The position numbers and the translations under genes were made by a program. From NCBI RefSeq assembly GCF_039537585.1, contig NZ_BAABAU010000001.1, forward strand, positions 1,488,001-1,552,000: DNA of 64,000 nucleotides, read 5' to 3'. The notes beneath the pieces are model-generated. The model saw nothing but the letters and a program-made list of their open reading frames with translations, was not told where the DNA came from and made no database searches. Source of the DNA: Frondihabitans peucedani. GTDB taxonomy: Bacteria; Actinomycetota; Actinomycetes; Actinomycetales; Microbacteriaceae. Every line of letters starts with the position of its first letter. The first letter of the stretch is position 1. Positions 8,215 to 17,344 of this stretch are shown piece by piece.

Positions 8215-8957
8215 CCGAGAGCGACAGAGACGGGGACGACGGCGTGACCAGGACGACGAGAGAGACGAGACTCCTCGAGACCTTCGTCACGCTGGCCGAC
8301 ACCCTCGTCGCCGGCTTCGACACGATCGACCTCCTTCAGATGCTGGTCGACCGCTGCGTCCAGCTCTTCGACGCCACCGACGCGGGCATCATGCTCGACA
8401 ACGGCCGCGGCGAGCTGGAGGTCATCGCCTCCACCAGCGAGCGCAGCCGACTGATCGGCGTCCTGCAGCTCGGTGCCGGCGAGGGTCCGTGCGTCGAGGC
8501 CTACGCCGCGGGCCGGGCGGTCTCCGTGAGCGACGTCAGCGAGCTCGTGGACCGCTGGCCCGTGTTCGCCGCCCGCTCGGCCGAGTCGGGCTACGCCGCC
8601 GTCGACGCCGTCCCCCTCCGCCTCCGCGACACGTCGCTCGGGTCGCTCAACCTGTTCCGCGAGCGGACGGGCGCCCTGTCGCGTGCCGACACCGACGCGG
8701 TCCAGGCGCTGGCCGACGTGGCGACCATCAGCATCCTGCAGGAGCGGGTGCTGCGGCAGACCGACGTCGCACGCGACCAGCTCCAGCGCGCCCTCGACAG
8801 CCGGGTCGTGATCGAGCAGGCGAAGGGCATCGTGTCGTACACCCTCGATGTCGACATGGACGAGGCGTTCAAGCGCCTCCGCGATCACGCCCGGTCGCAG
8901 CGCCTCCGCCTGTCGGATGTCGCGACGGCCGTGGTCGAGAAGCGCCTGAGGCTCTGA
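8211..8957 (+). CDS. GAF-ANTAR regulator 2
   Basis: A 248-aa protein with the same order of domains as its neighbour: GAF (about residues 20-170; LGAGEGPCVEAYAAGRAVSV) and ANTAR (about 185-248; ALDSRVVIEQAKGIVSYTLDVDMDEAF, ending DVATAVVEKRLRL). The two proteins are clearly distinct in sequence, so this is not a recent duplication. GTG 8211 overlaps the upstream stop; GTG 8244 is an alternative. Likely an RNA antiterminator, possibly acting as a hetero-oligomer with its neighbour (inference). Confidence 0.88.
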   Translation: MTESDRDGDDGVTRTTRETRLLETFVTLADTLVAGFDTIDLLQMLVDRCVQLFDATDAGIMLDNGRGELEVIASTSERSRLIGVLQLGAGEGPCVEAYAAGRAVSVSDVSELVDRWPVFAARSAESGYAAVDAVPLRLRDTSLGSLNLFRERTGALSRADTDAVQALADVATISILQERVLRQTDVARDQLQRALDSRVVIEQAKGIVSYTLDVDMDEAFKRLRDHARSQRLRLSDVATAVVEKRLRL

Positions 8958-9007
8958 GGCGCGTTCCGCCGCTTCCGGCCCGGCCCCGGGCCTGGCACCA
9001 TGGGGCG

Positions 9008-9652
9008 ATGCCCCTGATCACCGCCGTCTGCCGCGTGGCCGCCCTCCTGCCCGACTCGGGTGCCGTCGGCGTGACCGCCATCGACAAGCGTCCGCTCGAC
9101 GGCCCGGTCGAGGTGAAGAAGCTCGGCGTCTACGGCGACGTCCAGGCCAGCCGCAAGCACCACGGCGGGCCCGACAAGGCGGTGTACGCGTTCGCCGACG
9201 AGGACGCCGCCCACTTCACCCGGCTCCTCGGGCGCGAGGTCGTGCCAGGTCTGTTCGGCGAGAACCTCCGGACCTCCGGCCTCGACGTCACCGGCGCCGT
9301 CCTCGGCGAGCGCTGGGCCATCGGCGAGCGCCTGGCCGTCGAGGTCACCATGCCCCGGACGCCGTGCGCCACCTTCGCCCGCCGCATGAGGGAGCCGCGC
9401 TGGGTCAAGCGGTTCGCCGACGAGGGGCGTCCGGGCGCCTACCTCCGGGTGATCCGAGCAGGATCGGCGGCCGACGGCGACGAGGTCGTCGTCACGTCCC
9501 GGCCCGAGCACGGCGTCACCATCGGCGAGTGCTTCGCCGGGCTCTCTCCCGACCGCGCGCTCCTGCTGCTCGACCTCGCCGACCGCGGCGGCTTCGTCGC
9601 GGAGCCGGTGCTCGACGAGGCCCGGCGGGCCAGCGCTCGGGTCGGCGTCTGA
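9008..9652 (+). CDS. MOSC-domain protein (YiiM-like)
   Basis: A 214-aa protein with a MOSC domain: KHHGGPDKAVYAFADE near residues 55-70, GLFGENLRTSGLDV, and the conserved Cys in MPRTPCATFARRM, followed by a helical C-terminal region as in YiiM. Such proteins use the Cys to bind molybdenum cofactor or sulfur and act in detoxifying N-hydroxylated compounds (known for YiiM/YcbX relatives; inferred here). ATG 9008 lies shortly after a CACCAT hexamer and lacks a clear ribosome site. The stop region is part of a short tandem repeat. Confidence 0.87.
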   Translation: MPLITAVCRVAALLPDSGAVGVTAIDKRPLDGPVEVKKLGVYGDVQASRKHHGGPDKAVYAFADEDAAHFTRLLGREVVPGLFGENLRTSGLDVTGAVLGERWAIGERLAVEVTMPRTPCATFARRMREPRWVKRFADEGRPGAYLRVIRAGSAADGDEVVVTSRPEHGVTIGECFAGLSPDRALLLLDLADRGGFVAEPVLDEARRASARVGV

Positions 9653-9697
9653 GGGTCGGTGCCTGAGCCGGTCGGCGCATGAAGGTCGGTGCCTGAG
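9641..9697. repeat. Tandem repeat of about 14-16 bp spanning the MOSC stop codon
   Basis: Four degenerate copies of GTCGGYGCCTGAG begin near 9641, 9655, 9671 and 9684; the first includes the MOSC stop codon. The pair at 9654-9668 and 9683-9697 is identical over 15 bp. Confidence 0.7.
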
Positions 9698-9713
9698 CGG
9701 CTGCGCCTGGGTG

Positions 9714-10856
9714 TCAGGCTCCCGCGAGCATCGCGTTCCGCGCGTCGATCGCCTCCTGGGTCTCCGGGAAGAACGCGGGGAGACCGAAGGCGAGCGCCTG
9801 ATCCTGGATCCGCTCGGCGACCGGACGGAAGCTCGTCTCGTACTCGCGGAAGGCGGCCTCGATGTCGCCGCCGGCCGTCGCGAAGGCGTCGTGAAGGGCG
9901 GTCGCACCGAGGATCGCCAGGGAACCGCCCATTCCGGCGGCCGGGGAGGCGCAGTAGCCCGCATCCCCGACGAGGGCCACGCGACCGGACACCCAGGTCG
10001 GCATCCTGGTCTGACTGAGCTTGTCGAAGTAGAGATCGTCGGCGCTCTCCGCCTTCTCGACCATCCTGATGAACGCCTCGCCTCCGGCAGCGGAGCGCTC
10101 GCGCAGGATCCGCCTCTGCTCGTCGGCGTCGCGGTGGTCGTAGGCGATCTCGTCGTCGGCGTGGAACGTGACGACGATGTCGGTGCTGCCGTCGTAGGCG
10201 TTCAGCATCAGGGTGTGTCCCGGAGTGCTCAGGATGCGGGTCACGCCCGGCTCGAGGAGCTCCTCGTCGACGATCGCGACGGAGAAGTAGTTCTGGAGGA
10301 AGTGCGTGTACCGGCCCTCCTCCCCGAAACGCAGCCGTCGGACGGTGGAGTGGTTGCCGTCGCACCCCAGAACGAGCGCGAAGTCTCTCTCGGAGCCGTC
10401 GCGGAATCCCACCCGCACACCGTCCGGAGAGTCGACCATCGAGGTGATCGAATCGTCGAAGAGCACCTCGACCTCGCCGTCGATCCGCTCGAACAGGATC
10501 TCGAGGAGGTCGTCGCGGTGGATCTCATAGCCGTCGCCCGGGGCGTCGGTCGGGCCGTCGGCATCCGCCGCCTCAGGGTCCATGCGGGCGACGATCGTGC
10601 CGGCCGCGTCCACGAACTCCGTCGTGCGCGGCGGCAGGCTCCTCGCGCGGACGGCGTCCAGGAGGCCCATCCGCCGCACGATCTCGATCGTCTCGTCGCG
10701 GATGTCGACGGGCGTCCCGCCCTTTTTCAGGCCCCGAGCGGTCTCGACCACGGTCACCTCGTACCCGAGCTCCCGCATCCAGAACGCCGCCGTGAGCCCG
10801 GCGAACCCGGCCCCCGAGATCAGTGCTCTCCGCGCGTCCGCCTGTGCTTCGGTCAT
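9714..10856 (-). CDS. FAD-dependent monooxygenase (PHBH/TetX-like)
   Basis: A 380-aa class A flavoprotein monooxygenase. It starts with a dinucleotide-binding ISGAGFAGLTAAF (the first Gly of GxGxxG is Ser), has the DG motif LVLGCDGNHSTVRR and the FAD-ribityl motif GRVALVGDAGYCASPAAGMGGS. These enzymes hydroxylate aromatic compounds or antibiotics; the substrate is unknown. ATG 10856 is preceded by GAGGAGAAC. It is divergent from a TetR regulator that probably controls it, a common arrangement for drug- or aromatic-modifying oxygenases. Confidence 0.88.
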   Translation of the reverse strand: MTEAQADARRALISGAGFAGLTAAFWMRELGYEVTVVETARGLKKGGTPVDIRDETIEIVRRMGLLDAVRARSLPPRTTEFVDAAGTIVARMDPEAADADGPTDAPGDGYEIHRDDLLEILFERIDGEVEVLFDDSITSMVDSPDGVRVGFRDGSERDFALVLGCDGNHSTVRRLRFGEEGRYTHFLQNYFSVAIVDEELLEPGVTRILSTPGHTLMLNAYDGSTDIVVTFHADDEIAYDHRDADEQRRILRERSAAGGEAFIRMVEKAESADDLYFDKLSQTRMPTWVSGRVALVGDAGYCASPAAGMGGSLAILGATALHDAFATAGGDIEAAFREYETSFRPVAERIQDQALAFGLPAFFPETQEAIDARNAMLAGA

Positions 10857-10884
10857 CGTCGTTCTCCTCAGGGTCCGATTCGCT

Positions 10885-10914
10885 TTTATGTAGTCACTCA
10901 ATGTTTCGAGTCAC
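10885..10914. promoter_or_regulatory. Possible TetR binding region with AGTCAC direct repeats
   Basis: AGTCAC occurs twice in the AT-richer divergent promoter region between the monooxygenase and the TetR gene. No good palindrome is visible, so this is tentative. Confidence 0.25.
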
Positions 10915-10960
10915 ACTAGCACGCGCGTTCCGAGGGTTGCGTTCGTGGGACACTGCTGGC

Positions 10961-11617
10961 ATGGAGAGGTCGCTGGGGCTGCGCGAGCGCAAGAAGCTCG
11001 AGACCAAGCACCGCCTCGGGGACGTCGCCGCGCGGCTGTTCGCCGAGCGGGGCTTCGACGCGGTGTCGGTGTCCGACGTCGCCAGGGCCGCGGATGTCGC
11101 CGATCAGACCGTCTACAACTACTTCCCGACGAAGCCGGAGCTCGTCCTCGACCGGGCCGACGAGATCCTGGAGAGGTCCAGGCGGGTCGTCGCCGAGCGG
11201 GCAGAGGACGAGACGCCTGCCGACGCCGTGCGCGTGCTCGTGCACGAGGACATCGAGCGGTTCACGACCGGCGATCCTGCTCTGGCCCGCGGCGAGTTCC
11301 CCGCGCAGAGCCTGCAGAGCGACATCCTGCGCCGCTACGCCCTGGAGTTCCGGCACGACCAGGCGGAGGCCATCGCGGCTGCCCTCGTCGAGACCGATCC
11401 TGCGCTGCCCCTCCTCGTGGCCCGCATCCACGCCGGCTCGCTCGTGACCGTCGTCCACGCCGTCACCGAGCGAATCGGTGCTGCCGTCCTCGACGACGCC
11501 GACCGCGAGACCGCGGCTGCTGAGCTGCGTGCCGACGCGGACACCGCCCTCGACGACGCCGCGGAGAACTTCCGGGCGACCGTGACGCGGGTGCGATCCA
11601 GGCGGCCTCGGGCCTGA
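10961..11617 (+). CDS. TetR-family transcriptional regulator
   Basis: A 218-aa TetR repressor. The N-terminal helix-turn-helix is clear (AARLFAERGFDAVSVSDVARAADVADQTVYNYFPTK split over residues 23-58), followed by an all-helical ligand domain. Divergent from the flavin monooxygenase, which it probably represses until a substrate-like ligand binds (inference from context). ATG 10961 gives the standard length before the HTH; an upstream extension to 10823 would run through the shared promoter and is unlikely. Confidence 0.88.
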   Translation: MERSLGLRERKKLETKHRLGDVAARLFAERGFDAVSVSDVARAADVADQTVYNYFPTKPELVLDRADEILERSRRVVAERAEDETPADAVRVLVHEDIERFTTGDPALARGEFPAQSLQSDILRRYALEFRHDQAEAIAAALVETDPALPLLVARIHAGSLVTVVHAVTERIGAAVLDDADRETAAAELRADADTALDDAAENFRATVTRVRSRRPRA

Positions 11618-11636
11618 TGCGGCCGGGCGGCACGAC

Positions 11637-13214
11637 CTATCGCCGCAGCTCCACCACCGTCGCCCCGTGCGCCGGGTACCACGCGACCCGCTCGAAACCG
11701 ATCCGGGCGAGCGGCTCGAGGCCGTAGTCGTCGGTCCTCGCCTCGACGACCCAGACGCGGGTGACGCCGTCGAAGCGTCCGAGCGCCACGGCCCGGTCGA
11801 CGGTGTAGGCCGTCGACGACCACCAGTCGGCCTCGGCGAACGGGGTCTCGAGCGTGACGTCGCGGAGGCCGCGGAAGCCGTCGGGGTAGGTCGTGAGTGC
11901 GAGCCGAGGACGCATCCAGGTCGGCGTCGACTCGTCGAAGACCACCGCGTCGCCGGGTGCCGCGTGCGCCCCGACGACCCGGCTGACCGACTGCCAGCCC
12001 GTGTCGTGCTTGGCGTAGGGCGTCCTCTGGCCGACGTAGCCCGGCACGGCCGCCACCGCCACGACGGCGAGCAGTGCTCCCGCCAGCACGAGCGCCTCGC
12101 GCCGGGTGCGGGTGAGCGCACCGGCGAGCCGGACGACGCCTGTCGCCAGGAGGATCGCTGCCGCCGGGGCGGAGTACGACACGTACCTCGGTGTGAAGTC
12201 GGCGACGACGAGGTTCCCGGCGAGCAGGATGCCGAGCGGGATCAGCAGCCAGGCCAGCGCCAGGACCGTCAGCGACACCGGTCGGCCGGCCCCGCCGCCT
12301 CCCGCGGACGCGACGCGCCGGTCGCGGACGACGTCGGCCACCAGGAAGCCCACGGCGACGACGATGAGCCCCCAGCCGAGCACGGCGAACCAGACGGTCC
12401 CGAACCAGGTCGAGATCAGCACGGACGGCACGGACGACGCCCGACTCCGCGCCAGGAAGCTCACCTGCCCGTGCTGCGAGAGGCCGAAGACGAGGACGGG
12501 CGACGCGGCGACGACAGCCGCCCCGCTCGCCACGGCCCACGCCCGGAAGGTCTGCCGCGACGCGCGCGCCTGCAGCAGCACGACCGCGTGCACGACCACG
12601 AGCAGCCCGAAGTAGAGGAACGTGTAGACGCCCGCGGCCATCAGCACGCCGTACAGAACCCACCAGCGCCGACCGGTCGCGCGCCCCTCGACGAGCCGCA
12701 CCAGCACGAACACCGCCCAGACGGCGACAGCAGCTCCGAACGCGTACGAGCGGGCCTCTCCGCCGAAGTACGTGACCCGGGGCAGGATCGCGACCACCAC
12801 GGCGGCCGCGACCGCGAAGCGCCGGGTCCGGAGCTCCCGCACCAGGAAGTACACCCCCGCCGTCAGCACCCCCGTGACGAGCGCCGACGGCAGCCGCACC
12901 GACAGCGGCGACGCCCCGAACACGTCGATCCACGCGTGGAGCCCGAGGTAGTAGGCGCCGTGGACGGCGTCGACGTGCCCGAGCATCCGGAACAGGCTCG
13001 GCAGCGGCCGCTCCGCCGACAGGACGCTCGCGGCCTCGTCGCCCCAGAAGGACGGGATCCACGAGCCGGCGAACGAGACGAGCGCGGCGACGAGCCCGAA
13101 CAGCCACGCGATCCTGCGCTCGCTCCCGGCCCTGCCCGGCCTGGTGGAGCGGAGACGCAGGATGCCCGGGGTCGCCCCGGAGGGCGGCGGCAGGGGGATC
13201 GCAGAGGTCGGCAT
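11637..13214 (-). CDS. GT-C family membrane glycosyltransferase
   Basis: A 525-aa polytopic membrane protein (about 10-11 helices) of the ArnT/PMT-like GT39/GT83 type. After the first helix comes the acidic loop motif FWGDEAASVL, the usual catalytic Asp-Glu of GT-C enzymes that transfer sugars from polyprenyl phosphate donors on the outer membrane face. HGAYYLGLHAW and RLPSALVTG are also typical. The C-terminal domain (about 390-525) is soluble and extracytoplasmic. Donor and acceptor are unknown; a cell-wall glycan or protein mannosylation role is plausible. Confidence 0.82.
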   Translation of the reverse strand: MPTSAIPLPPPSGATPGILRLRSTRPGRAGSERRIAWLFGLVAALVSFAGSWIPSFWGDEAASVLSAERPLPSLFRMLGHVDAVHGAYYLGLHAWIDVFGASPLSVRLPSALVTGVLTAGVYFLVRELRTRRFAVAAAVVVAILPRVTYFGGEARSYAFGAAVAVWAVFVLVRLVEGRATGRRWWVLYGVLMAAGVYTFLYFGLLVVVHAVVLLQARASRQTFRAWAVASGAAVVAASPVLVFGLSQHGQVSFLARSRASSVPSVLISTWFGTVWFAVLGWGLIVVAVGFLVADVVRDRRVASAGGGGAGRPVSLTVLALAWLLIPLGILLAGNLVVADFTPRYVSYSAPAAAILLATGVVRLAGALTRTRREALVLAGALLAVVAVAAVPGYVGQRTPYAKHDTGWQSVSRVVGAHAAPGDAVVFDESTPTWMRPRLALTTYPDGFRGLRDVTLETPFAEADWWSSTAYTVDRAVALGRFDGVTRVWVVEARTDDYGLEPLARIGFERVAWYPAHGATVVELRR

Positions 13215-13288
13215 CGTGTCCAGTCGAGCGCACCCGGTGGAACAGGAGCTTTCGAGCAGCCGAGAAACCGCTGAACGTCAGGGACGGA

Positions 13289-14518
13289 TCAGGCGACGCG
13301 CCAGACCAGGGAGCCCTGCATGCTGGCGGGGTACGCGGCGGCGATGCGAGCGACGGCCTCGCGGAGCGTGTCGGGCGAGCAGGCCAGGTTCAGGCGCGCG
13401 AACCCGCGGCCCTCACCGCCCTCCCGGCTGAATCCGAGGCCGGAGTTGAGAGCGACGTAGGCGTGCTCGCGGAGAGGGAGCGCAGGATCGTCGCCGAGGC
13501 CGATCCCGCGGAAGTCCAGCCACGCGAGGTACCCGGCCCGCGGCCGGTGGTACACGACGCCCGGCAGGTGCTCCGTGAGCAGCTGCGAGAGGAGGCGGTC
13601 GTTGGCGACGATCCTCTGCACGGCGTCGTCGAGCCAGTCGGTACACGAGAGGGCGCGGAGGTTGGCGTGGAGCCCCAGGATGCTCGTGCGACAGGCGACC
13701 TCGTCGTTCAGCCGGTCGAGGAGGTCTGCCGTCCGGTCGTCGCCCGCGATGACGAGGGAGCACTTCACGCCGGCGAGGTTCCAGCCCTTGCTGGCGCTCG
13801 TGACCACGACGGAGCGCGCCCCCGCCGCCTCGGCGATCGGTGCGAACGGCTCGAAGCGGACGCCGGGGTGCGTCAGCGGGCCGTGGATCTCGTCGCTCAC
13901 CACCAGGACGTCGTGGCGCGCGGCGATCTCGGCCAGAGCCTCGAGGGTGGCGCGGTCGTGCACGAGGCCGAGCGGGTTGTGCGGGTTGCAGAGCAGGAAG
14001 ACGCTCGTGCCGCCCGCGAAGGCACGCTCCAGGGCGTCGAGGTCGAGCCGCCAGGTGCCCCAGGTCTCGCTGAGCGGCACCTCGACCACCTCGGCCCGCG
14101 CCTCCTCCACGAGCTCGAAGAACGGCGGGTACACGGGCGGGGTGATCGCGACGCGGCCGCCGTCCGGGAGGGCCAGCCGGAGCGTCTCGACGATGCCGAC
14201 GCTGACGTCGGTGGCGAGGTGGATGCGCGACGGGTCGAGCCGCCAGCCCCAGCGCTGCTCGGCGAACGCGGCGAAGGCCGGTGCCAGCGGGCCCGGGCCG
14301 TCGAGGTAGCCGAGGTCGGAGGAGCGGATCCTGGCGACCAGCTCGTCGGCGATCTCGGGCGCGATGCCGTAGTCCATCTCGGCGACGAAGAGAGGCAGGA
14401 CGGCGGGGGCGTAGCGGGTCCACTTGATGCTGGTGCGCTCGCCGCGGATGGTCGACGTGTACTCGTCGGTGTCGGTGCCTGTCGCGGTGTCCGTGCCTGT
14501 CGCTGCGTCTGCGGCCAT
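13289..14518 (-). CDS. PatB/MalY-type PLP enzyme (cystathionine beta-lyase-like)
   Basis: A 409-aa class I/II aminotransferase-fold protein. YTSTIRGERTSIKW near the N terminus, LPLFVAEMDYGIAPEI, CNPHNPLG, SDEIHGPL and the PLP lysine in TSASKGWNLAGVKC identify the MalY/PatB subgroup, which cleaves C-S bonds of cystathionine or cysteine conjugates rather than transaminating. ATG 14518 is preferred over upstream codons, which would add 35 residues without similarity. It lies divergent to a small unknown gene and upstream of the glycosyltransferase gene, separated by about 75 bp. Confidence 0.88.
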   Translation of the reverse strand: MAADAATGTDTATGTDTDEYTSTIRGERTSIKWTRYAPAVLPLFVAEMDYGIAPEIADELVARIRSSDLGYLDGPGPLAPAFAAFAEQRWGWRLDPSRIHLATDVSVGIVETLRLALPDGGRVAITPPVYPPFFELVEEARAEVVEVPLSETWGTWRLDLDALERAFAGGTSVFLLCNPHNPLGLVHDRATLEALAEIAARHDVLVVSDEIHGPLTHPGVRFEPFAPIAEAAGARSVVVTSASKGWNLAGVKCSLVIAGDDRTADLLDRLNDEVACRTSILGLHANLRALSCTDWLDDAVQRIVANDRLLSQLLTEHLPGVVYHRPRAGYLAWLDFRGIGLGDDPALPLREHAYVALNSGLGFSREGGEGRGFARLNLACSPDTLREAVARIAAAYPASMQGSLVWRVA

Positions 14519-14595
14519 GCCGTCACGATCCTCCGGTTCAGCGCTCGACGCCAGCCCGGCGTCACACGCCGTCATCGTGACCGGTCGCAGCGCGA

Positions 14596-14601
14596 TACGC
14601 T
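14596..14601 (+). promoter_or_regulatory. Candidate -10 box (TACGCT), leaderless start
   Basis: TACGCT ends 6 nt before the GTG at 14608. Confidence 0.4.
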
Positions 14602-14607
14602 CCGGGG

Positions 14608-15081
14608 GTGGTGAGCGACGCACGATTCGGGATCGAGCTGTACGAGGTCGACGAGCGCGGCCCCCAGACGGTCGACGGGGCCGAGACCACGGTCGTCGGG
14701 CACGTGTGGAGCCCGGACGCCGAGCGGATCGTCGAGACCCGGGACGGCCGCGTGCTCATCGTCGACCCGAGCGGCGCGAACCCGACGCCGCTCAACCGGA
14801 GCCTCGCTGCGACCGAGGGGTTCCTCGAGGCGTTCCGCGTCTTCTACCTGGGCGAGCGGCCGCCGGTGCCCGCGAAGATGACCGTCGACGAGGCCCGGGC
14901 GCGGCTCGCAGCCCTGCAGCGTGGCGAGACCCTCCCCGAGCCCGCGGCCCCTCCGGTCGTCCCGAGGTCCGAGCGCGTCGCGATCCTGCGTCAGGCGCTC
15001 GAGTCGCAGGACGCCGAGGCGGTCGCGCCGGGCACGTGGTGGTCGCGGATCCTGCGGCGTCCGGAGTTCGACGGCGACTGA
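14608..15081 (+). CDS. Hypothetical soluble protein, 157 aa
   Basis: Not a family I can name. The N-terminal 90 residues (FGIELYEVDERGP, VVGHVWSPDAERIVETRDGRV, LNRSLAATEGFLEAFRVFY) resemble the loose pattern of SUKH-type immunity folds, where a sheet is followed by a helix containing a flexible SLxxF motif, but the match is too weak to assign. The C-terminal half has a helix, a Pro-rich linker and ends with PGTWWSRILRRPEFDGD. No signal or membrane segment. GTG 14608 and 14611 are both possible starts. Confidence 0.6.
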   Translation: MVSDARFGIELYEVDERGPQTVDGAETTVVGHVWSPDAERIVETRDGRVLIVDPSGANPTPLNRSLAATEGFLEAFRVFYLGERPPVPAKMTVDEARARLAALQRGETLPEPAAPPVVPRSERVAILRQALESQDAEAVAPGTWWSRILRRPEFDGD

Positions 15082-15094
15082 CCGCGGGGCCGCG

Positions 15095-17149
15095 TCAGCC
15101 GAGGCGAGCCCCGCGCCGACGTCGACCTGCAGCGAGCAGGAGAGCACCCGCGGCGAGCAGCACCGCACCCGCGGCGAGGGGCGCTGCGGGCTCGGAACCC
15201 GTCGCGGCCAGGGTCTCCGTCGGGTCGCCCGAGCCGGCCGGATCGACCGCGCCCGACCCGCCTGCCCCACCGGGCGCGGGCCGGGTCGCAGCAGCAGCGA
15301 CGAACCGGTGCGCCACTCCGCAGCCCGTGCACGTCGCTCCGAGCGTCTCCGCACGGACGGTCACCGTCGCGGTCGTGGATGATGCGACGACCGGGCCGAC
15401 CGTGAACGCGAAGGAGGTCGACGCGGCAGAACCGACCGCTGTCGCCGGAACGACCCACGTGAGGGTGGTCCCCCGCACCGTCACGCCGCTCGGCAGGCTC
15501 GCCCGGTCGAGGGTTCCCGCTCGGGAGATCGCGCCCAGGTCGGCGGTCACGGTCGCTCCGGCGAGGGGGACGTCGCCGGTCGATGTCGCCGTGATGACGT
15601 AGGTGAGGCGCGACCCGGCCCTGACCGCGGCGGCCTGGCTCGAGGGCGTGCTGAGGCCGAGGTCCCAGGTGGCAGGCCAGGCCGGCTTGGCGCCGGTGAA
15701 GAGCCAGCGCTTGAAGAACGCGGACAGGTCCCGTCCCGACACCTTCTCGGCGACCGCGATGAAGTCGGCCGTCCTGACGCTCGTGCCCTTCCTCTCGGCG
15801 AACCACTCGCGCATGATCTTCTCGAAGACCGGGGTGGTCACCGAGAGACGAAGCGCCTCGAGGGTCATTGCTCCGCGGTTGTAGACCTGCCAGCCGAAGA
15901 GCTGATCGGGCTGGGTCATCGCGGCGGGCGGGGTGGACCACTCCGCAGCGCTCGCCGGGGTGTCTCGCCAGGTGCTGTACCAGGCCTTCTCGGTCGAGTC
16001 GTCCGGGTCGTCGCTGTGGTCTTCGGTGTAGAGGCTCGGCGTGTAGGTCGCCGGCCCCTCGTTCAGCCAGATGTCGTTCCAGTCGGCGGGGCTGACCGCG
16101 TCGCCGAACCACTGGTGCGTGAACTCGTGGATGAGCGTCTCCTCGTCGATGCTCCGCTCGAAGAACGGGCGATCCTGCGTCTCGAGGGCGTAGCCCAGGT
16201 CGGTGTTGTCGACGACGACACCGGCGGCCGAGCCCGGGTAGGGCCCGTACTCCTTCTCGAGGTAGGCCAGCACGTCGGGGAGCTCGGCGCGCAGCGCCGC
16301 GATGTCCTCCTGCGCGGCCGCCGTCGTGGTGGGATCGACGAAGCTCACTTCCGGAATCGTGCGGCCGCCCTCGAGCGTGATCGTCGACCGGTACTCCTGG
16401 TACTGACCGATCGAGACCAGGGCCAGTTCGGTCGCCATCGGGTTCGTCTGCTTCCAGACCCAGGTCGTGGTGCCGTCGGTGTGCGGCGTCGTCGAGACGA
16501 GGACCCCGTTGCTGACGCCCGCCGCCGTCCTGCCGCTGATGAGCGTCGGCACGGTGAGAGCGATGTCGTAGGTCGCCTTGTCTCGCGGGGTGTTGTTGCT
16601 CGGCAGCCACGTCATCGTGCCGACCGGCTGTCCGACCGCGGTCGCACCGTCGCTCGTGGCGACCCATCCCTCGCTGGAGCCGTCGGGGTCGACGTGGGCC
16701 GTGGGCGTGCCGGAGTAGGCGACCACCGTCGTGAAGGAGCCGCTCACGGGCGCGGCCGGGGTGACGAGGAGCTTGTACTCCGACCGGGACGGATCGGACT
16801 GCCGACTGAAGACGGCGGCCTGCCCGTCGACCGTGACCGACGCGACGTCGAGCCCCTCGAAGTCGAACGAGAACGACGACAGGGCTTGAGCGGCCGTCGC
16901 CTGGATGGTCGTGGTCGCCTCGATGGAGCCGTCACCCGCGTAAGCGAGCTCCACACCGTAGTGGTCGACCTCGTAGCCGCCGTTGCCGATCCCCGCGAAC
17001 AGCGAGTCGCCGATCGAGGTCGCCCCTGGCGAGGCCGGGGCGGCAGCGGCGGCGGGTGACGCCGCCCCGAGGCCGACAGCGAGAGGCAGGATCGCGACGG
17101 CCGCAGCAGCGACGAGGGCGACGGGCGAGAGACGAGGGCGTCCGAACAT
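15095..17149 (-). CDS. Secreted M1-family metallopeptidase with cell-wall anchor
   Basis: A 684-aa extracellular aminopeptidase-like protein. A signal peptide (residues 1-38, LVAAAAVAILPLAVGLGAA) is followed by the M1 N-terminal beta domain and the zinc site HEFTHQWFG with the third ligand Glu in IWLNEGPATY. The GAMEN exopeptidase motif is replaced by GYALETQ, common in this bacterial subgroup. After the catalytic domain (to about 480) come a DUF11-like beta domain (about 500-610), a Gly/Pro linker, then LAATG, a hydrophobic helix and an RRRR tail, a sortase-type sorting signal. A sortase gene lies 1 kb away on the other strand. Confidence 0.9.
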   Translation of the reverse strand: MFGRPRLSPVALVAAAAVAILPLAVGLGAASPAAAAAPASPGATSIGDSLFAGIGNGGYEVDHYGVELAYAGDGSIEATTTIQATAAQALSSFSFDFEGLDVASVTVDGQAAVFSRQSDPSRSEYKLLVTPAAPVSGSFTTVVAYSGTPTAHVDPDGSSEGWVATSDGATAVGQPVGTMTWLPSNNTPRDKATYDIALTVPTLISGRTAAGVSNGVLVSTTPHTDGTTTWVWKQTNPMATELALVSIGQYQEYRSTITLEGGRTIPEVSFVDPTTTAAAQEDIAALRAELPDVLAYLEKEYGPYPGSAAGVVVDNTDLGYALETQDRPFFERSIDEETLIHEFTHQWFGDAVSPADWNDIWLNEGPATYTPSLYTEDHSDDPDDSTEKAWYSTWRDTPASAAEWSTPPAAMTQPDQLFGWQVYNRGAMTLEALRLSVTTPVFEKIMREWFAERKGTSVRTADFIAVAEKVSGRDLSAFFKRWLFTGAKPAWPATWDLGLSTPSSQAAAVRAGSRLTYVITATSTGDVPLAGATVTADLGAISRAGTLDRASLPSGVTVRGTTLTWVVPATAVGSAASTSFAFTVGPVVASSTTATVTVRAETLGATCTGCGVAHRFVAAAATRPAPGGAGGSGAVDPAGSGDPTETLAATGSEPAAPLAAGAVLLAAGALLLAAGRRRRGARLG

Positions 17150-17344
17150 GTGGGAATCCTATGAGCCCCGACATTTCGTCCGCATTTCCTCTCGCCGCGA
17201 CCGCACCCGCTCCGCGACACCGGATCGGAAGAAAGATCGCGTCGGGTGCATCCGGCAGCGCCCACCAGCCGGTAGTGACAGTGACGGCCGACGCGGTCCG
17301 TCACTTCATCCACTGAGCCACTGGGCTCCTCAGGAGGAAACATC

